Assembly (NCBI GenBank): GCA_013361095.1
Contig: JAATWA010000001.1
Span: forward strand, 1,227,001 to 1,291,000
Direction: 5' to 3'
DNA length: 64,000 bases
Source: Pseudanabaena biceps
GTDB taxonomy: Bacteria; Cyanobacteriota; Cyanobacteriia; Pseudanabaenales; Pseudanabaenaceae
Shown here: piece by piece, positions 55,779 through 64,000 of the stretch
How the letters are laid out: each line of letters starts with the position of its first letter
Numbering within the stretch: the first letter of the stretch is position 1
Translations under genes and position numbers: made by a program
The notes under the pieces: generated by a model
The model's input: only the letters and a program-made list of their open reading frames with translations
Databases searched by the model: none
What the model was told of the DNA's origin: nothing

Positions 55779-55835
55779 ATTTAGTTAAAATCTCATAAAC
55801 CAAGCATTTGTTTAACATCATTTAAAGCGATCGCC
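55779..55835 (-). repeat. Antitoxin 3'-end remnant repeat, copy 3
   Basis: Upstream of the RelE-type toxin: TTTAGTTAAAATCTC, CATAAACCAAGCATTTG, TTAACATCATTTAAAGCG. On the minus strand it would encode ALNDVKQMLGL. It may be the tail of a lost module next to the present one. Confidence 0.75.
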
Positions 55836-55903
55836 TTTTAACTCTGGTAAAAGAATGCACACCCGATTTACCCAGTTCATGATTGACTACAATCTAGGAG
55901 TAA

Positions 55904-55958
55904 CTTAATTAAAACCTTGTTCCGCCCGCGTAGCGGGCGGAACAAGGTTTTAATTAAG
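55904..55958. repeat. 55-base perfect palindrome upstream of the photolyase gene
   Basis: CTTAATTAAAACCTTGTTCC plus GCCCGC and complement with a GTA loop. It lies 29 bases before the photolyase start, so it could shape that promoter or leader. Confidence 0.85.
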
Positions 55959-55986
55959 CCTAGCTACTTATCAGTTATTTCCCAGT

Positions 55987-57450
55987 ATGAGATTAAAAAA
56001 ATTGACTCAGACTTTTTTACCGACGAATAAAGATGCGATCGCTTTAGTTTGGCATCGGCGAGATTTGCGAATAGATGATAATCCTGCACTGAGCGAGGCG
56101 ATCGCGCAGGTAGGCGATCGCGGTTGTGTGGTAGGAGTCTTTATCTTCGATCCAGACATTCTTGATGATGGTGTGACTGAAGGTAGTAAAGTCGATTTTA
56201 TGCTGGGTTGCTTGCGCGAGTTGCAGGCTAACTATCGGCGCTTGGGTAGCGAACTTTTATTTATGCATGGGTCGCCAGTTAGTTCCATTTGTGAATTAGC
56301 AAAAACTGTAAATGCAAGTCATCTATTTTTTAATCAGGATGTGGAACCCTTTGCACTTAAGCGCGATCGCGAGGCTACCGAATCTTTACAAGAATTAGGA
56401 ACTAAAGTTCAGAGTTTTATAGATATTGGCTTGATTGCTCCCGATGCGATCGCCACTCAATTAGGCGAACCTTACAAGGTCTATACTCCCTTTTGGCGCA
56501 ACTGGCAAAGTAAACCAAAACCAAAACCCTATAATCAACCTCAAAAAATCACAGGTTTAGATAGCTACGACAATCTACCGACCATTCCTTTGCCGAGTCT
56601 GCGAGAATTGAAATTTATCAATGATATTACGCTACCCAAATCTGGAGAAGCAGCGGCTTTGGAATTGTTAGAAAGCTTCTGCAATGGCAATGGAATTTTG
56701 CGCTATCAGACAGGTCGAGACTTTCCTGCGGAGACAGGCACATCTAGTCTCAGTCCCCATTTACGCTTCGGGACAGTCGGGATTAGACGGGTTTGGGAAG
56801 CTGCGATCGCCTCAGAGCAATTAGTCCGTAGTGAAGAAGAATCCGCAGGCGTGACCACATGGAAACAGGAACTGGCGTGGCGCGAGTTCTATCAACACGT
56901 TCTCTTTTATTTTCCCCAATTAGAGACGGGGGCTTATCGTCCACAGATGCAGAAATTTCCTTGGGAAGATGATGAAGAGAAGTTTATGGCTTGGTGTGAA
57001 GGACGCACAGGCTATCCAATCATAGATGCGGCTATGCGCCAACTTAACCAAACAGGATGGATGCACAATCGCTGTCGCATGATTGTGGCTAGTTTTTTAA
57101 CTAAGGATTTGATCATTAATTGGCAGTGGGGCGAAAAATATTTTATGCAAAAGCTTCTGGATGGTGACTTAGCTGCTAATAATGGCGGTTGGCAATGGAG
57201 CGCCTCTAGTGGAATGGATCCTAAGCCCTTGAGAATCTTTAATCCTGCCTCGCAAGCGCGTAAATATGATCCTGAAGGGGAGTATATTTTGCGATGGTTG
57301 CCTGAACTTCGAGGCTTGACCACTGCTGAGCTTTTGAGTGGAAACATTCCACCCCATCAGTGCGATCGCCGCAATTATCCCCGTCCTATCGTTGATCACA
57401 ATACGCAGCAGCAAAAATTTAAGAAGCTATATCAAGACTGTAAACTCTAA
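55987..57450 (+). CDS. phr: Deoxyribodipyrimidine photolyase (CPD photolyase)
   Basis: Repairs UV-induced cyclobutane pyrimidine dimers with blue light; uses FAD and probably an 8-HDF antenna. 487 residues, normal. The antenna domain starts ALVWHRRDLRIDDNPALSEAI (near 19-40). The FAD-binding domain near 240-480 includes TGRDFPAETGTSSLSPHLRFG, WKQELAWREFYQHVLFYFPQ, TGYPIIDAAMRQLNQTGWMHNRCRMIVASFL and WQWSASSGMDPKPLRIFNP. The start is ATG, with GGGCGG-rich palindrome upstream. Its 5' end is partly duplicated 5.2 kb upstream. Confidence 0.95.
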   Translation: MRLKKLTQTFLPTNKDAIALVWHRRDLRIDDNPALSEAIAQVGDRGCVVGVFIFDPDILDDGVTEGSKVDFMLGCLRELQANYRRLGSELLFMHGSPVSSICELAKTVNASHLFFNQDVEPFALKRDREATESLQELGTKVQSFIDIGLIAPDAIATQLGEPYKVYTPFWRNWQSKPKPKPYNQPQKITGLDSYDNLPTIPLPSLRELKFINDITLPKSGEAAALELLESFCNGNGILRYQTGRDFPAETGTSSLSPHLRFGTVGIRRVWEAAIASEQLVRSEEESAGVTTWKQELAWREFYQHVLFYFPQLETGAYRPQMQKFPWEDDEEKFMAWCEGRTGYPIIDAAMRQLNQTGWMHNRCRMIVASFLTKDLIINWQWGEKYFMQKLLDGDLAANNGGWQWSASSGMDPKPLRIFNPASQARKYDPEGEYILRWLPELRGLTTAELLSGNIPPHQCDRRNYPRPIVDHNTQQQKFKKLYQDCKL

Positions 57451-57496
57451 AGCGGTAATGATAGGCGGCGCGGCGCGCCGCCTATCATTACCGCTT
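57450..57496 (+). terminator. phr terminator palindrome
   Basis: AAGCGGTAATGATAGGCGGC plus GCG and the complement; stem of 23 bp with a one-base centre, starting at the stop codon. Confidence 0.88.
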
Positions 57497-57601
57497 ACAG
57501 TGCTTTGCGCTGAAATAAAATCCAGAGAAAAGTTTAAAAGTGCCGCGAAGCGGCACTTTTAAACTTTTCTCTGTACTACTTGAAGCCTCAAGAGACTTTA
57601 T
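57495..57601 (-). repeat. Family A palindromic element, inverted orientation, 107 bases
   Basis: Left end TTACAGTGCTTTGCGCTG and right end TGAAGCCTCAAGAGACTT are the two family A ends in reverse. The inner palindrome 57523-57573 is identical over 51 bases to that at 6241-6291. It overlaps the 3' end of the glycosyltransferase gene and could terminate it. Confidence 0.8.
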
Positions 57602-58796
57602 ACACTATGGTTTCGTAAATTTTAATGAGTTGAGAACTGATCGATCGCCAACTATATTTATCATTAATCACCTGTTGAAATCTCTGGCGATCGCCAGCAG
57701 ATTCTTTCTGATCAAAGTTTTTTAGAAAATTTTGCAAGGATTGCGCGATCGCTTCTATCTCCAACTTAGTTACATATCCAATCTGCTGTTCTTTTACCAT
57801 TGGCGCGATCGCCACACCATCGGTAATCAGGACAGGTGTCCCCGCCGCCAAAGCCTCGATCGCCGCAATGCCAAAATTTTCAGAATGGGAAGTCAAAGCA
57901 AAAAGATCGGCTCCCTGTAAGTAAATATTTTTGGCTGCCCCCTTTACAAAGCCAACCCAATGAGTGCGATCGCTGAGGTCGTGAGTATCTACTAAGTCTT
58001 TAATTTTAGAAATATAATCTGGTTCACCGCTACCTGCGATCGCCAGCACAAAATTAAGATCTTGATTTTGCACTTTCAGCTTCCCCAGCGCAGGAATCAA
58101 ATATTCCAGCCCTTTTTTGGGATGGATGCGTGACATAAATAAAATTATGGGGCAGTGATCAGGAACTTGTAAAAGTTGATGAATTTGCACTCGCGCCTCA
58201 GCGATGAGATTGGGAATATGTACGCCGTGGGGAACCACAAAACTAGGAATATCCAATCCCAATTGTTCAAATTCAGATTTTTCTTGATCGGCGGTGAAAT
58301 GTAAAAACTGACTATGCCATAGGTTAGAACGCTCAATAACATTTAGATAAATATCCTTGCGAAGCTTACTCTGCTGCAAAGACCATTCGCAAAGCTGACC
58401 AAGGGGACGATTGATGTAAGGGATTTTTTTGAAACGGGCGATCGCCATCGCGATCGTGGAAGCATAGGAAAAAATCGCATGAACATGAATCAAATCATAA
58501 TCAGCCATATGTTGCCATAACCAAATTGTCAGTGACCATGAAAAAGCAAATTCCCGCACAGCATTAATATTTGGCGAAAATCGCGGAAAGAACCGAATGG
58601 GAACATTGTCATATTCCCCTAGCTGATCGGTAAGTTGATAGAGTGGCACATCTAATAGCTCTTTGCCATTGTCATTAGTTGCGACAATCTCAGCATCAAT
58701 CCCTTGCGATCGCAACGCACTCACCATTTGGATTATGGCTTGACTAGGGCCACCGCGCACCGATGCAACTGACGGAATAATATGCAGAACTTTCAT
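57588..58796 (-). CDS. Family-4 glycosyltransferase
   Basis: 402 residues with the GT-B fold. The N-terminal part shows VLHIIPSVASVRGGPSQAIIQMVSALRSQGI. The C-terminal donor site shows IILFMSRIHPKKGLEYLIPALGKL, FVLAIAGSGEPDYI, and LFALTSHSENFGIAAIEALAAGTPVLITDGVAIAP with the conserved EX7E. The sugar donor is not readable. Its start lies three bases after the asnB stop on the same strand, so they are one operon, probably for cell-surface polysaccharide. Confidence 0.9.
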   Translation of the reverse strand: MKVLHIIPSVASVRGGPSQAIIQMVSALRSQGIDAEIVATNDNGKELLDVPLYQLTDQLGEYDNVPIRFFPRFSPNINAVREFAFSWSLTIWLWQHMADYDLIHVHAIFSYASTIAMAIARFKKIPYINRPLGQLCEWSLQQSKLRKDIYLNVIERSNLWHSQFLHFTADQEKSEFEQLGLDIPSFVVPHGVHIPNLIAEARVQIHQLLQVPDHCPIILFMSRIHPKKGLEYLIPALGKLKVQNQDLNFVLAIAGSGEPDYISKIKDLVDTHDLSDRTHWVGFVKGAAKNIYLQGADLFALTSHSENFGIAAIEALAAGTPVLITDGVAIAPMVKEQQIGYVTKLEIEAIAQSLQNFLKNFDQKESAGDRQRFQQVINDKYSWRSISSQLIKIYETIVYKVS

Positions 58797-58799
58797 GTT

Positions 58800-60647
58800 T
58801 TAAATACTCTGCCACCAGTTTTGTAAAACCACGAGACTCCAACGTCTATACCATTGCTTCGGGGGTAAAGGAATATAGATTGGCACTTTAATATCCATCG
58901 TATACTCGCGCAGTTCTTTGTTAATCCATTTTTCAAAGGGTAATGTAAATCCGCGTTTTTGACGATTGGCAATATAGTCAGGAATTTCTGGAATCGCCTT
59001 TGTCAGTAGACTTTTATTTTTTTGCAAACGGATGCCCGCAGGAATCTGACTAATTTCTGATAGGAGGGTGCTATCAACAAATGGTACACGCAGCTCTAAT
59101 CCCCATTTCATACTCATTACATCACTATCGCGCAATAGCTGATTTCGCATATAACGACTCAACTCAAGATACGAAACTTGGTCTTCGTTAGTGGGAAAAC
59201 GCTGATATTGATCGACAATTTTTTCTGAATCTAGAGATAAATTAATCTCATGGCGTAACTGATTGCCAATATTATCGCCAAGATAAGACTTGACTAATTG
59301 ATAAGATTCGTGATCTGAAAAAACCCCTCTTGCTAAGGCATAAGCGTTAGTGATGGAATTCTCTTTAGATAGAAATGCACCTAATCTTCGATATTTGGGT
59401 GAATTAGAAAAACTTTCTAGCCCACGCCCCAAAAGCGAGGCGATCGCATTTACAAAAGCCAATCTTTGTCGCCTTCTAAATATTTGGGGTACTGACTGAA
59501 ATGTGCCATAACCGCCAAAGATTTCATCACCACCTAAGCCAGACAGCACTACCTTCATGTTATCTTCATGGGCAATTTTAGCCACACAAAAAGTGTTGAA
59601 TCCATCAATGGTTGGTTGATCAAGCGATCGCCAGTAATCGGGTAATAAGTTCTTAGCAATATCAGCAGTCAATACATACTCAGTATGCACTGTTCCAAAT
59701 TCACGGGCAACTTGACGAGCAATGTTCCCTTCATTCCAAGCTTCTTCATCAAAAGCAACAGAATAAGTGCGTAACTCGTTAGTTTGTGTTTGCCTCGCGA
59801 TCGCCACGAGTGCGGTTGAGTCAATACCACCACTCAAAAAGATGCCCACAGGCACATCACTAATAAAATGGTGTTGGACACTATCAATCAATGCTTGTCG
59901 AACTTTATCAATTGATTGATTAATATTAATTGATTGATTATTTGATGCAAAATTTGCAGAGGCACTAAAATCAATTTGCCAATATGACTTGTGTTGAATT
60001 CGACCTTCTTTCCATAATAAATAACTTCCCGCTTCTAGAGAGCGAATTCCGTCGATGATTGTCCAAGGCTCTGAAATGGAGCCATTTGTAAAGTAAGAAT
60101 ATAAACCGATAGGACTTAACTGTTTAGAAATTATCCCAGTAGAAAGAATAGCTCGTAACTCAGAAGCAAATATTAGGCATGAGTCCCGTAGGCAATAGTA
60201 AAGAGGTTTAATACCTAAAGGATCACGAGCAATAAAACACACTTTTTCGTGATCATCCCAAATTGCAAAAGCAAACATTCCTCGCAGATGTTTGACACAA
60301 TTTTCTTTGTATTTGGCATAAAGTTTCAGAATAACTTCTGTGTCTGTATGCGAAACAAAAGTTTCCCCTTCACCTTTTAGTCTTTCTCTTAATTCGAGAA
60401 AATTATAAATTTCACCATTAAATGTAATCCAATATCTTTGATTAGCCGCTGACATCGGTTGATGTCCATTGGGACTAAGATCAAGAATGGAAAGACGAGT
60501 ATGGGCTAAGGCTACAGTCCGATCTTCTGACAAGTAAACACCGCGATCATCAGGACCTCGGTGCTGCAAAGATGTCTGCATTAATTGTACATACTTATCA
60601 GATTGATGATTGCCAGATTGAGAAAGAAACCCCGCAATTCCACACAT
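58800..60647 (-). CDS. asnB: Asparagine synthase (glutamine-hydrolysing), amidotransferase type
   Basis: 615 residues. The class II glutaminase starts MCGIAGFLSQSG with nucleophile Cys2, then LQHRGPDDRGVYLS and LAHTRLSILDLSPNGHQPM. The synthetase half carries the PP-loop SGGIDSTALVAIA near 270-282 and VLSGLGGDEIFGGYG near 375-389. In a glycosyltransferase operon, such proteins often amidate sugar or peptide parts of surface polymers rather than supplying asparagine. The target here is open. Confidence 0.92.
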   Translation of the reverse strand: MCGIAGFLSQSGNHQSDKYVQLMQTSLQHRGPDDRGVYLSEDRTVALAHTRLSILDLSPNGHQPMSAANQRYWITFNGEIYNFLELRERLKGEGETFVSHTDTEVILKLYAKYKENCVKHLRGMFAFAIWDDHEKVCFIARDPLGIKPLYYCLRDSCLIFASELRAILSTGIISKQLSPIGLYSYFTNGSISEPWTIIDGIRSLEAGSYLLWKEGRIQHKSYWQIDFSASANFASNNQSININQSIDKVRQALIDSVQHHFISDVPVGIFLSGGIDSTALVAIARQTQTNELRTYSVAFDEEAWNEGNIARQVAREFGTVHTEYVLTADIAKNLLPDYWRSLDQPTIDGFNTFCVAKIAHEDNMKVVLSGLGGDEIFGGYGTFQSVPQIFRRRQRLAFVNAIASLLGRGLESFSNSPKYRRLGAFLSKENSITNAYALARGVFSDHESYQLVKSYLGDNIGNQLRHEINLSLDSEKIVDQYQRFPTNEDQVSYLELSRYMRNQLLRDSDVMSMKWGLELRVPFVDSTLLSEISQIPAGIRLQKNKSLLTKAIPEIPDYIANRQKRGFTLPFEKWINKELREYTMDIKVPIYIPLPPKQWYRRWSLVVLQNWWQSI

Positions 60648-61156
60648 TATTTTGCTTGTTTTTACATTAGGCTAACTTGCGTTTAAGTTTCACCAAAATA
60701 CAATTTATAAAATCAATAAATAGCTAGGAATATCTCAAACCATAATCAAAATCTATGGCGATCGCTGCGCGTTTGCTAAAAGTTTGCAAGGTTTAATATT
60801 TAATTACGCCTAACTAATTCCCTATGATTAATCACAGGGATTGATTCTAATAAATTATTATTTCTTTTTTAGCCTTAAACTTACAGTAATTATCAAACTA
60901 ATAAAGCTTTATTAGTTTGATAATTACTGTAATAAAATAATCATACCCAATATTGATGGCAATTACAATTGTCCAAACACATTGACAACATAATTAATTA
61001 ATCGTAAGTATAAGCCCCTGAAGGCTATGGTAAAAGCGCTACGATCGCTATAGGTTTTAGAGGTTTGTACTTAATTGCACTCACTATTTAACTTTGGATT
61101 TAGCGCAAGGCACTGTAAAGTAAAAAGCTCTATAAAAAAGCTATTGTCAACCTAAT
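60648..61156. other. Intergenic region within the glycan cluster
   Basis: No gene is supported. It contains the 52-base AT-rich palindrome at 60881-60932 and the HIP1-like CGATCGC. The transcript of the upstream glycosyltransferase (61157-62317) ends into it. Confidence 0.5.
60881..60932. repeat. 52-base AT-rich perfect palindrome without loop
   Basis: TTACAGTAATTATCAAACTA plus ATAAAG and the exact complement, centred on AAGCTT. Unlike the others it has no GCGC core and no spacer, so both strands read the same. It could extrude as a cruciform. Confidence 0.85.
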
Positions 61157-62317
61157 TTAATCTAAAAATTTTAGTAAATAACTAAATATGTTTTTTTGAA
61201 ATTTTATAAATCCAAAAGCATTAATACTTTCTTCTCTCAACATCTCTGGCTGACAAATAATTTTATTTTCGTTACGCCCTAGCAGGATATCTATAATTGC
61301 CTGCCCGATCGCTTCTGTATCATCGGGATTAACTAAGACTCCTATTCGACCATTACAGAGAGCATCGATCGCACCATCAAGATTTCCCGCCAACACTGGT
61401 TTACCACAGGCTAGGGCTTCTAAATAGACAATGCCAAATCCTTCTCTTTTACTCGGCATCGCGAATAGATCGCAAAGATTGTAATAATCACAAAGTTCTG
61501 CATCGGGAACAAATCCCGTCAACGTAACACAATCTTGGAGTCCATTGCGGAGAATAATTTGATTAATGCGATCAATATCACTACCTTTGCCGACAATCAG
61601 GTAATGCACATCAGGAATAACTTGACGAATCGCTGGCATTGCTTCGAGAAGACGGTCATAACCTTTGTACTGCTCTGATGCAACTAGCCGCGACACGGTG
61701 AGAATAATTTTTTGATCTGGCTCTAATTTATATTTGGCAAGCAAATGTTGTGGTTTAGGCGCGATTTGCCAATGGTCAGCATCAAACGTGTTATGTAAAA
61801 TGCCAACTTGTTGAGGTGCTAGACTCTGCTCTTGGTAGAGGCGATCGCGGGTGTAACTGCTGACTGCAAGAACGAGATCGGCATTTTGCAAAGATTTTGT
61901 AAGTATAGAATTTTGAATGTTCCATGCTTCCACGCCGTGGGCGATCGCCACATATTTAATGCCAATTATTTTTTTGAGTAATAGGGCGATCGGTGCAAAA
62001 TTTAGGTGAGTCATGATCACCAAGTCTGGCTTTTGGGTGAGCGCCGTGATAATTAGGATTAAGGCAAAGAGGATCGTTCTGAAAGGAGATTTCGTTATGC
62101 CAGTGCCATGAAATTTAACGGGAGTAGCGCGATCGCAATCTTGGTGAATATTTTTTTGAATGATCGCAGGAGTATCATTTTTGACAAAGATGTTTAAACT
62201 AGCCTGCGGATAAAGCTGTTGAATAGCTTGCAGGAAAAAACCCGAAAAAACCTGAATTCCTCCCTTACTGCTAAAAAGCTCTGGAATCCATAAATGGATC
62301 TTTTTAGTTTTAGTCAT
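61157..62317 (-). CDS. Family-4 glycosyltransferase
   Basis: About 386 residues from the preferred ATG (MTKTKKIHLWIPELF); a longer version adds nine. GT-B fold: LFSSKGGIQVFSGFFLQAI near the start, LVIMTHLNFAPIALLLKKI, YVAIAHGVEAWNIQNSI. The donor site shows IILTVSRLVASEQYKGYDRLLEAMPAI, YLIVGKGSDIDRI and LFAMPSKREGFGIVYLEALACGKPVLAGN with EX7E. This resembles mannosyl or glucosyl transferases of polysaccharide clusters. Same direction as asnB and the other glycosyltransferase, but 500 bases upstream. Confidence 0.9.
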   Translation of the reverse strand: MTKTKKIHLWIPELFSSKGGIQVFSGFFLQAIQQLYPQASLNIFVKNDTPAIIQKNIHQDCDRATPVKFHGTGITKSPFRTILFALILIITALTQKPDLVIMTHLNFAPIALLLKKIIGIKYVAIAHGVEAWNIQNSILTKSLQNADLVLAVSSYTRDRLYQEQSLAPQQVGILHNTFDADHWQIAPKPQHLLAKYKLEPDQKIILTVSRLVASEQYKGYDRLLEAMPAIRQVIPDVHYLIVGKGSDIDRINQIILRNGLQDCVTLTGFVPDAELCDYYNLCDLFAMPSKREGFGIVYLEALACGKPVLAGNLDGAIDALCNGRIGVLVNPDDTEAIGQAIIDILLGRNENKIICQPEMLREESINAFGFIKFQKNIFSYLLKFLD

Positions 62318-62382
62318 CTTTATCTGATGTTTAAGGCTTCTCAATTCTATAGTGATTGTTCAGCATCTTTAGATAAATTCAA

Positions 62383-62421
62383 AAAAAAGAGAAGTGACGC
62401 TTTATGCTACTTCTCTTTTTT
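62383..62421 (-). terminator. Terminator of the small gene at 62.4 kb
   Basis: AAAAAAGAGAAGT and ACTTCTCTTTTTT with a GACGCTTTATGCT loop, 16 bases past the stop of the minus-strand gene. Confidence 0.7.
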
Positions 62422-62436
62422 ATCTCTTTGTAAATT

Positions 62437-62676
62437 TCATGACATCCGACAAAATTGTCCAGAATGCAACTTTACTTCGCCAAAATCAGGAATCCATGCA
62501 GCCCAATGTCCGTCGGGGTATTGACACATTAACAGCGCCTCTTCATAACAATTGGGGGTGGGCGGCTCTAGCAAATTTACCCAAGTCGATGGCTGAGGAA
62601 CTAGGCATTGAGGTGACGCGGATCGATGGAGATTCTTTGTGGAGGAGGATTTAGTTCGATGAGACATAGTTTTCAT
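62437..62676 (-). CDS. Conserved hypothetical protein, 79 aa
   Basis: The C-terminal half, EEALLMCQYPDGHWAAWIPDFGEVKLHSGQFCRM, resembles small cyanobacterial proteins with an EALLMCQ...W..W.PD.GE..LH..QF block as I recall; function unknown. The N-terminal 35 residues are basic and Ser-rich and may be partly untranslated (the start is uncertain). A terminator follows. Confidence 0.6.
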   Translation of the reverse strand: MKTMSHRTKSSSTKNLHRSASPQCLVPQPSTWVNLLEPPTPNCYEEALLMCQYPDGHWAAWIPDFGEVKLHSGQFCRMS

Positions 62677-62963
62677 GTCGATGAGTCCTAAGTGATAACA
62701 GCTATAAATCAGTATGTCATGTGTTCATTATATATCTACTATTTAGTATAAAAAAGCACAGAAATATTATTAAAAGTTAAAACAAATTGAGAGCCAAGTG
62801 GCTGCGTATTGTCAAAACCTGTGGCATCGCAGCCCGCACCGCAGGTTTTGATCATGGGTTTTCAATACACTCAGTTATTTAGCCAGAAAATCAAAAAAAG
62901 ATTTTTATTGGTTACAGGGTTTTATTTGATGGCAAATACAGCTAAAATCTTGCCCTAGTTTGT
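62677..62963. other. Intergenic region before the peptidase gene
   Basis: No gene is seen. CAAAACCTG and CAGGTTTTG at 62815-62857 form a weak hairpin around a GCATCGCAGCCCGCACCG segment. The remaining DNA is AT-rich and should carry the promoter. Confidence 0.4.
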
Positions 62964-62981
62964 ATGTGTCTGGTGAACCAA

Positions 62982-64000
62982 ATGTGCGATCGCCATGATT
63001 GGCAAATAGCATCCTGCTATCGGTATCTGGTATTAACGATCATGGCGATCGCCATTAGCTTAACGGTGGGAATAATGCCAGCTCAAGCTCAGTCCGTTGA
63101 AGAATTACAAAATTATCAAGGCTTTGTCGAACAGCAACGACAAATCATCCAAAAGCAACAACAACAAATCAACGCACTAACCAAACCCGCTCAGTCGCGC
63201 CTTGAGGCTTTGAGGCGTAATGTCCGTGTCACCGATGCTCAGATTAAGGACAATGAAACCAAGATTCGGCAAGCTCGGGAGCAATTGCAAAAGCTAAGTA
63301 TGCGGCTTCAAGAGTTAGAGTATGACCTCAATAAAAGGAGGGATGCCACATCTGCAAGACTGCGTTATCTACAACGCCAACAACTACAACGCTGGTGGGT
63401 GGCTTTGCTGAGCAGTCGCGATCTCAATCAGTTTGCCGATCGCCGCCGTCAGATTGAGCGTATATATAATAGCGATCGCCAACTACTCGAAGAGTTAACT
63501 ACGCGATCTCTGAGCGTAGAAAAACAACGTAATCAAGTCGTTGCTCAAGGAAATCAGCTTGATTTATTAACTCAAAAACTAAAGTATCAAAAAGCGAATA
63601 TCGAATCAGAAGTTGTCGCTCAACAAAATGCTATTGATCGCCTCAAAAGCGATCGCCAAGCCCTCACCCAAGCCGAAGATCGCCTAGCGGAAGATTCACG
63701 CCGCCTATCACAAATTATCTTGGCAAAAGTACAGCCCTATTCGGGTCTAGTCTTGCCTCCGGGGACAGGGCAGTTAATGTATCCCACGATTGGACCTATA
63801 ACTAGCAACTTTGGGTGGCGTACCCATCCGATTCTCGGCACAGAGCGCTTCCATTCAGGGATAGATTTTGGAGCAGACTATGGCAGCATAGTCTACGCCA
63901 GTGAAAGCGGAAGGGTTATATATGCTGATTGGTATGGCGGCTATGGTAATGCGGTGATTATCGATCACGGTAATGGCATGACAACGTTATATGGTCACTG
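62982..64000 (+). CDS. M23 metallopeptidase / murein hydrolase activator (EnvC-like), 3' end beyond window
   Basis: At least 339 residues visible; continues past the window edge. An N-terminal signal/anchor lies near residues 15-37 (LVLTIMAIAISLTVGIMPAQAQ). Long coiled coils follow (about 40-240; QQRQIIQKQQQQINALTK, NIESEVVAQQNAIDRLKSDRQ), as in EnvC/NlpD proteins. The M23 (LytM) domain begins near 262 with SNFGWRTHPILGTERFHSGIDFGADYG; the HxxxD zinc motif is HSGID. The HxH is reached at LYGH at the window end. The ATG at 62982 is used; another at 62964 is in frame. No ribosome site decides between them. Confidence 0.88.
   Translation, partial: MCDRHDWQIASCYRYLVLTIMAIAISLTVGIMPAQAQSVEELQNYQGFVEQQRQIIQKQQQQINALTKPAQSRLEALRRNVRVTDAQIKDNETKIRQAREQLQKLSMRLQELEYDLNKRRDATSARLRYLQRQQLQRWWVALLSSRDLNQFADRRRQIERIYNSDRQLLEELTTRSLSVEKQRNQVVAQGNQLDLLTQKLKYQKANIESEVVAQQNAIDRLKSDRQALTQAEDRLAEDSRRLSQIILAKVQPYSGLVLPPGTGQLMYPTIGPITSNFGWRTHPILGTERFHSGIDFGADYGSIVYASESGRVIYADWYGGYGNAVIIDHGNGMTTLYGH

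Noticed and set aside
1..64000. CRISPR arrays
   Set aside because: Repeats here are palindromic, scattered and unevenly spaced; no array of short direct repeats with unique spacers was seen, nor any cas gene.

Overview
The window is a piece of a cyanobacterial chromosome. The evidence is cytochrome f and Rieske genes (petC-petA), psbZ, the phycobilisome subunit apcF, a Calvin-type class II aldolase, a cyanobacterial RNase E, and very many GCGATCGC (HIP1) octamers. Protein style and the dense intergenic palindromes fit Pseudanabaena or a close relative; that genus guess is from memory and was not tested.

Layout. 0-3.3 kb: an orphan OppC-type ABC permease with a small membrane protein, a hypothetical gene, tRNA-His and apt. 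3.5-6.1 kb: a urate catabolic operon (hpxO-uraD-puuE) divergent from apt. 6.4-12.4 kb: a K+ channel, petC-petA and a Ser/Thr kinase. 12.6-16.1 kb: rne with a long, highly folded upstream region. 16.1-19.6 kb: a tandem histidine phosphatase that apparently starts at CTG, psbZ, ribH, an Rrf2 regulator and a HicBA pair. 20.2-25.3 kb: an ECF-like sigma factor, its putative anti-sigma factor, a Deg/HtrA protease, YggT, fabI and a Crp/Fnr regulator. 25.4-31.2 kb: an MDR oxidoreductase, ssb, the CCA enzyme, a family-4 uracil-DNA glycosylase and a candidate small RNA.

31.3-35.6 kb is an accessory island. It holds a DUF433/DUF5615 toxin-antitoxin pair between 44-bp direct repeats, a two-gene ATPase + TOPRIM (DUF3226) operon bracketed by metH 3'-end remnants, a BrnT-like pair, an orphan YgiT-type antitoxin, and three copies of a dispersed repeat. 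35.7-50.6 kb is mostly core: an FAD oxidoreductase, a DnaJ protein, tRNA-Thr, dxs, a FIST protein, apcF, fba, a response regulator overlapping an HD hydrolase, and glgP. 50.7-56.0 kb is a second accessory island: xisI, two RelE-type modules, YefM/YoeB, DUF29 and an intact ISKra4-like insertion sequence. A 70-bp fragment of the photolyase gene on the left and the real photolyase gene on the right bracket it. 57.6-62.7 kb has two glycosyltransferases and asnB, probably for surface polysaccharide. The window ends inside an M23 peptidase gene.

The most unusual feature is the intergenic DNA. Nearly every gene end carries a long, near-perfect palindrome (arms about 15-36 bp). Several palindromes sit in recurring MITE-like frames with conserved outer ends, while the inner arms differ between copies yet remain fully self-complementary. 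All functional calls come from reading sequence and recalled family motifs; no database search was run.
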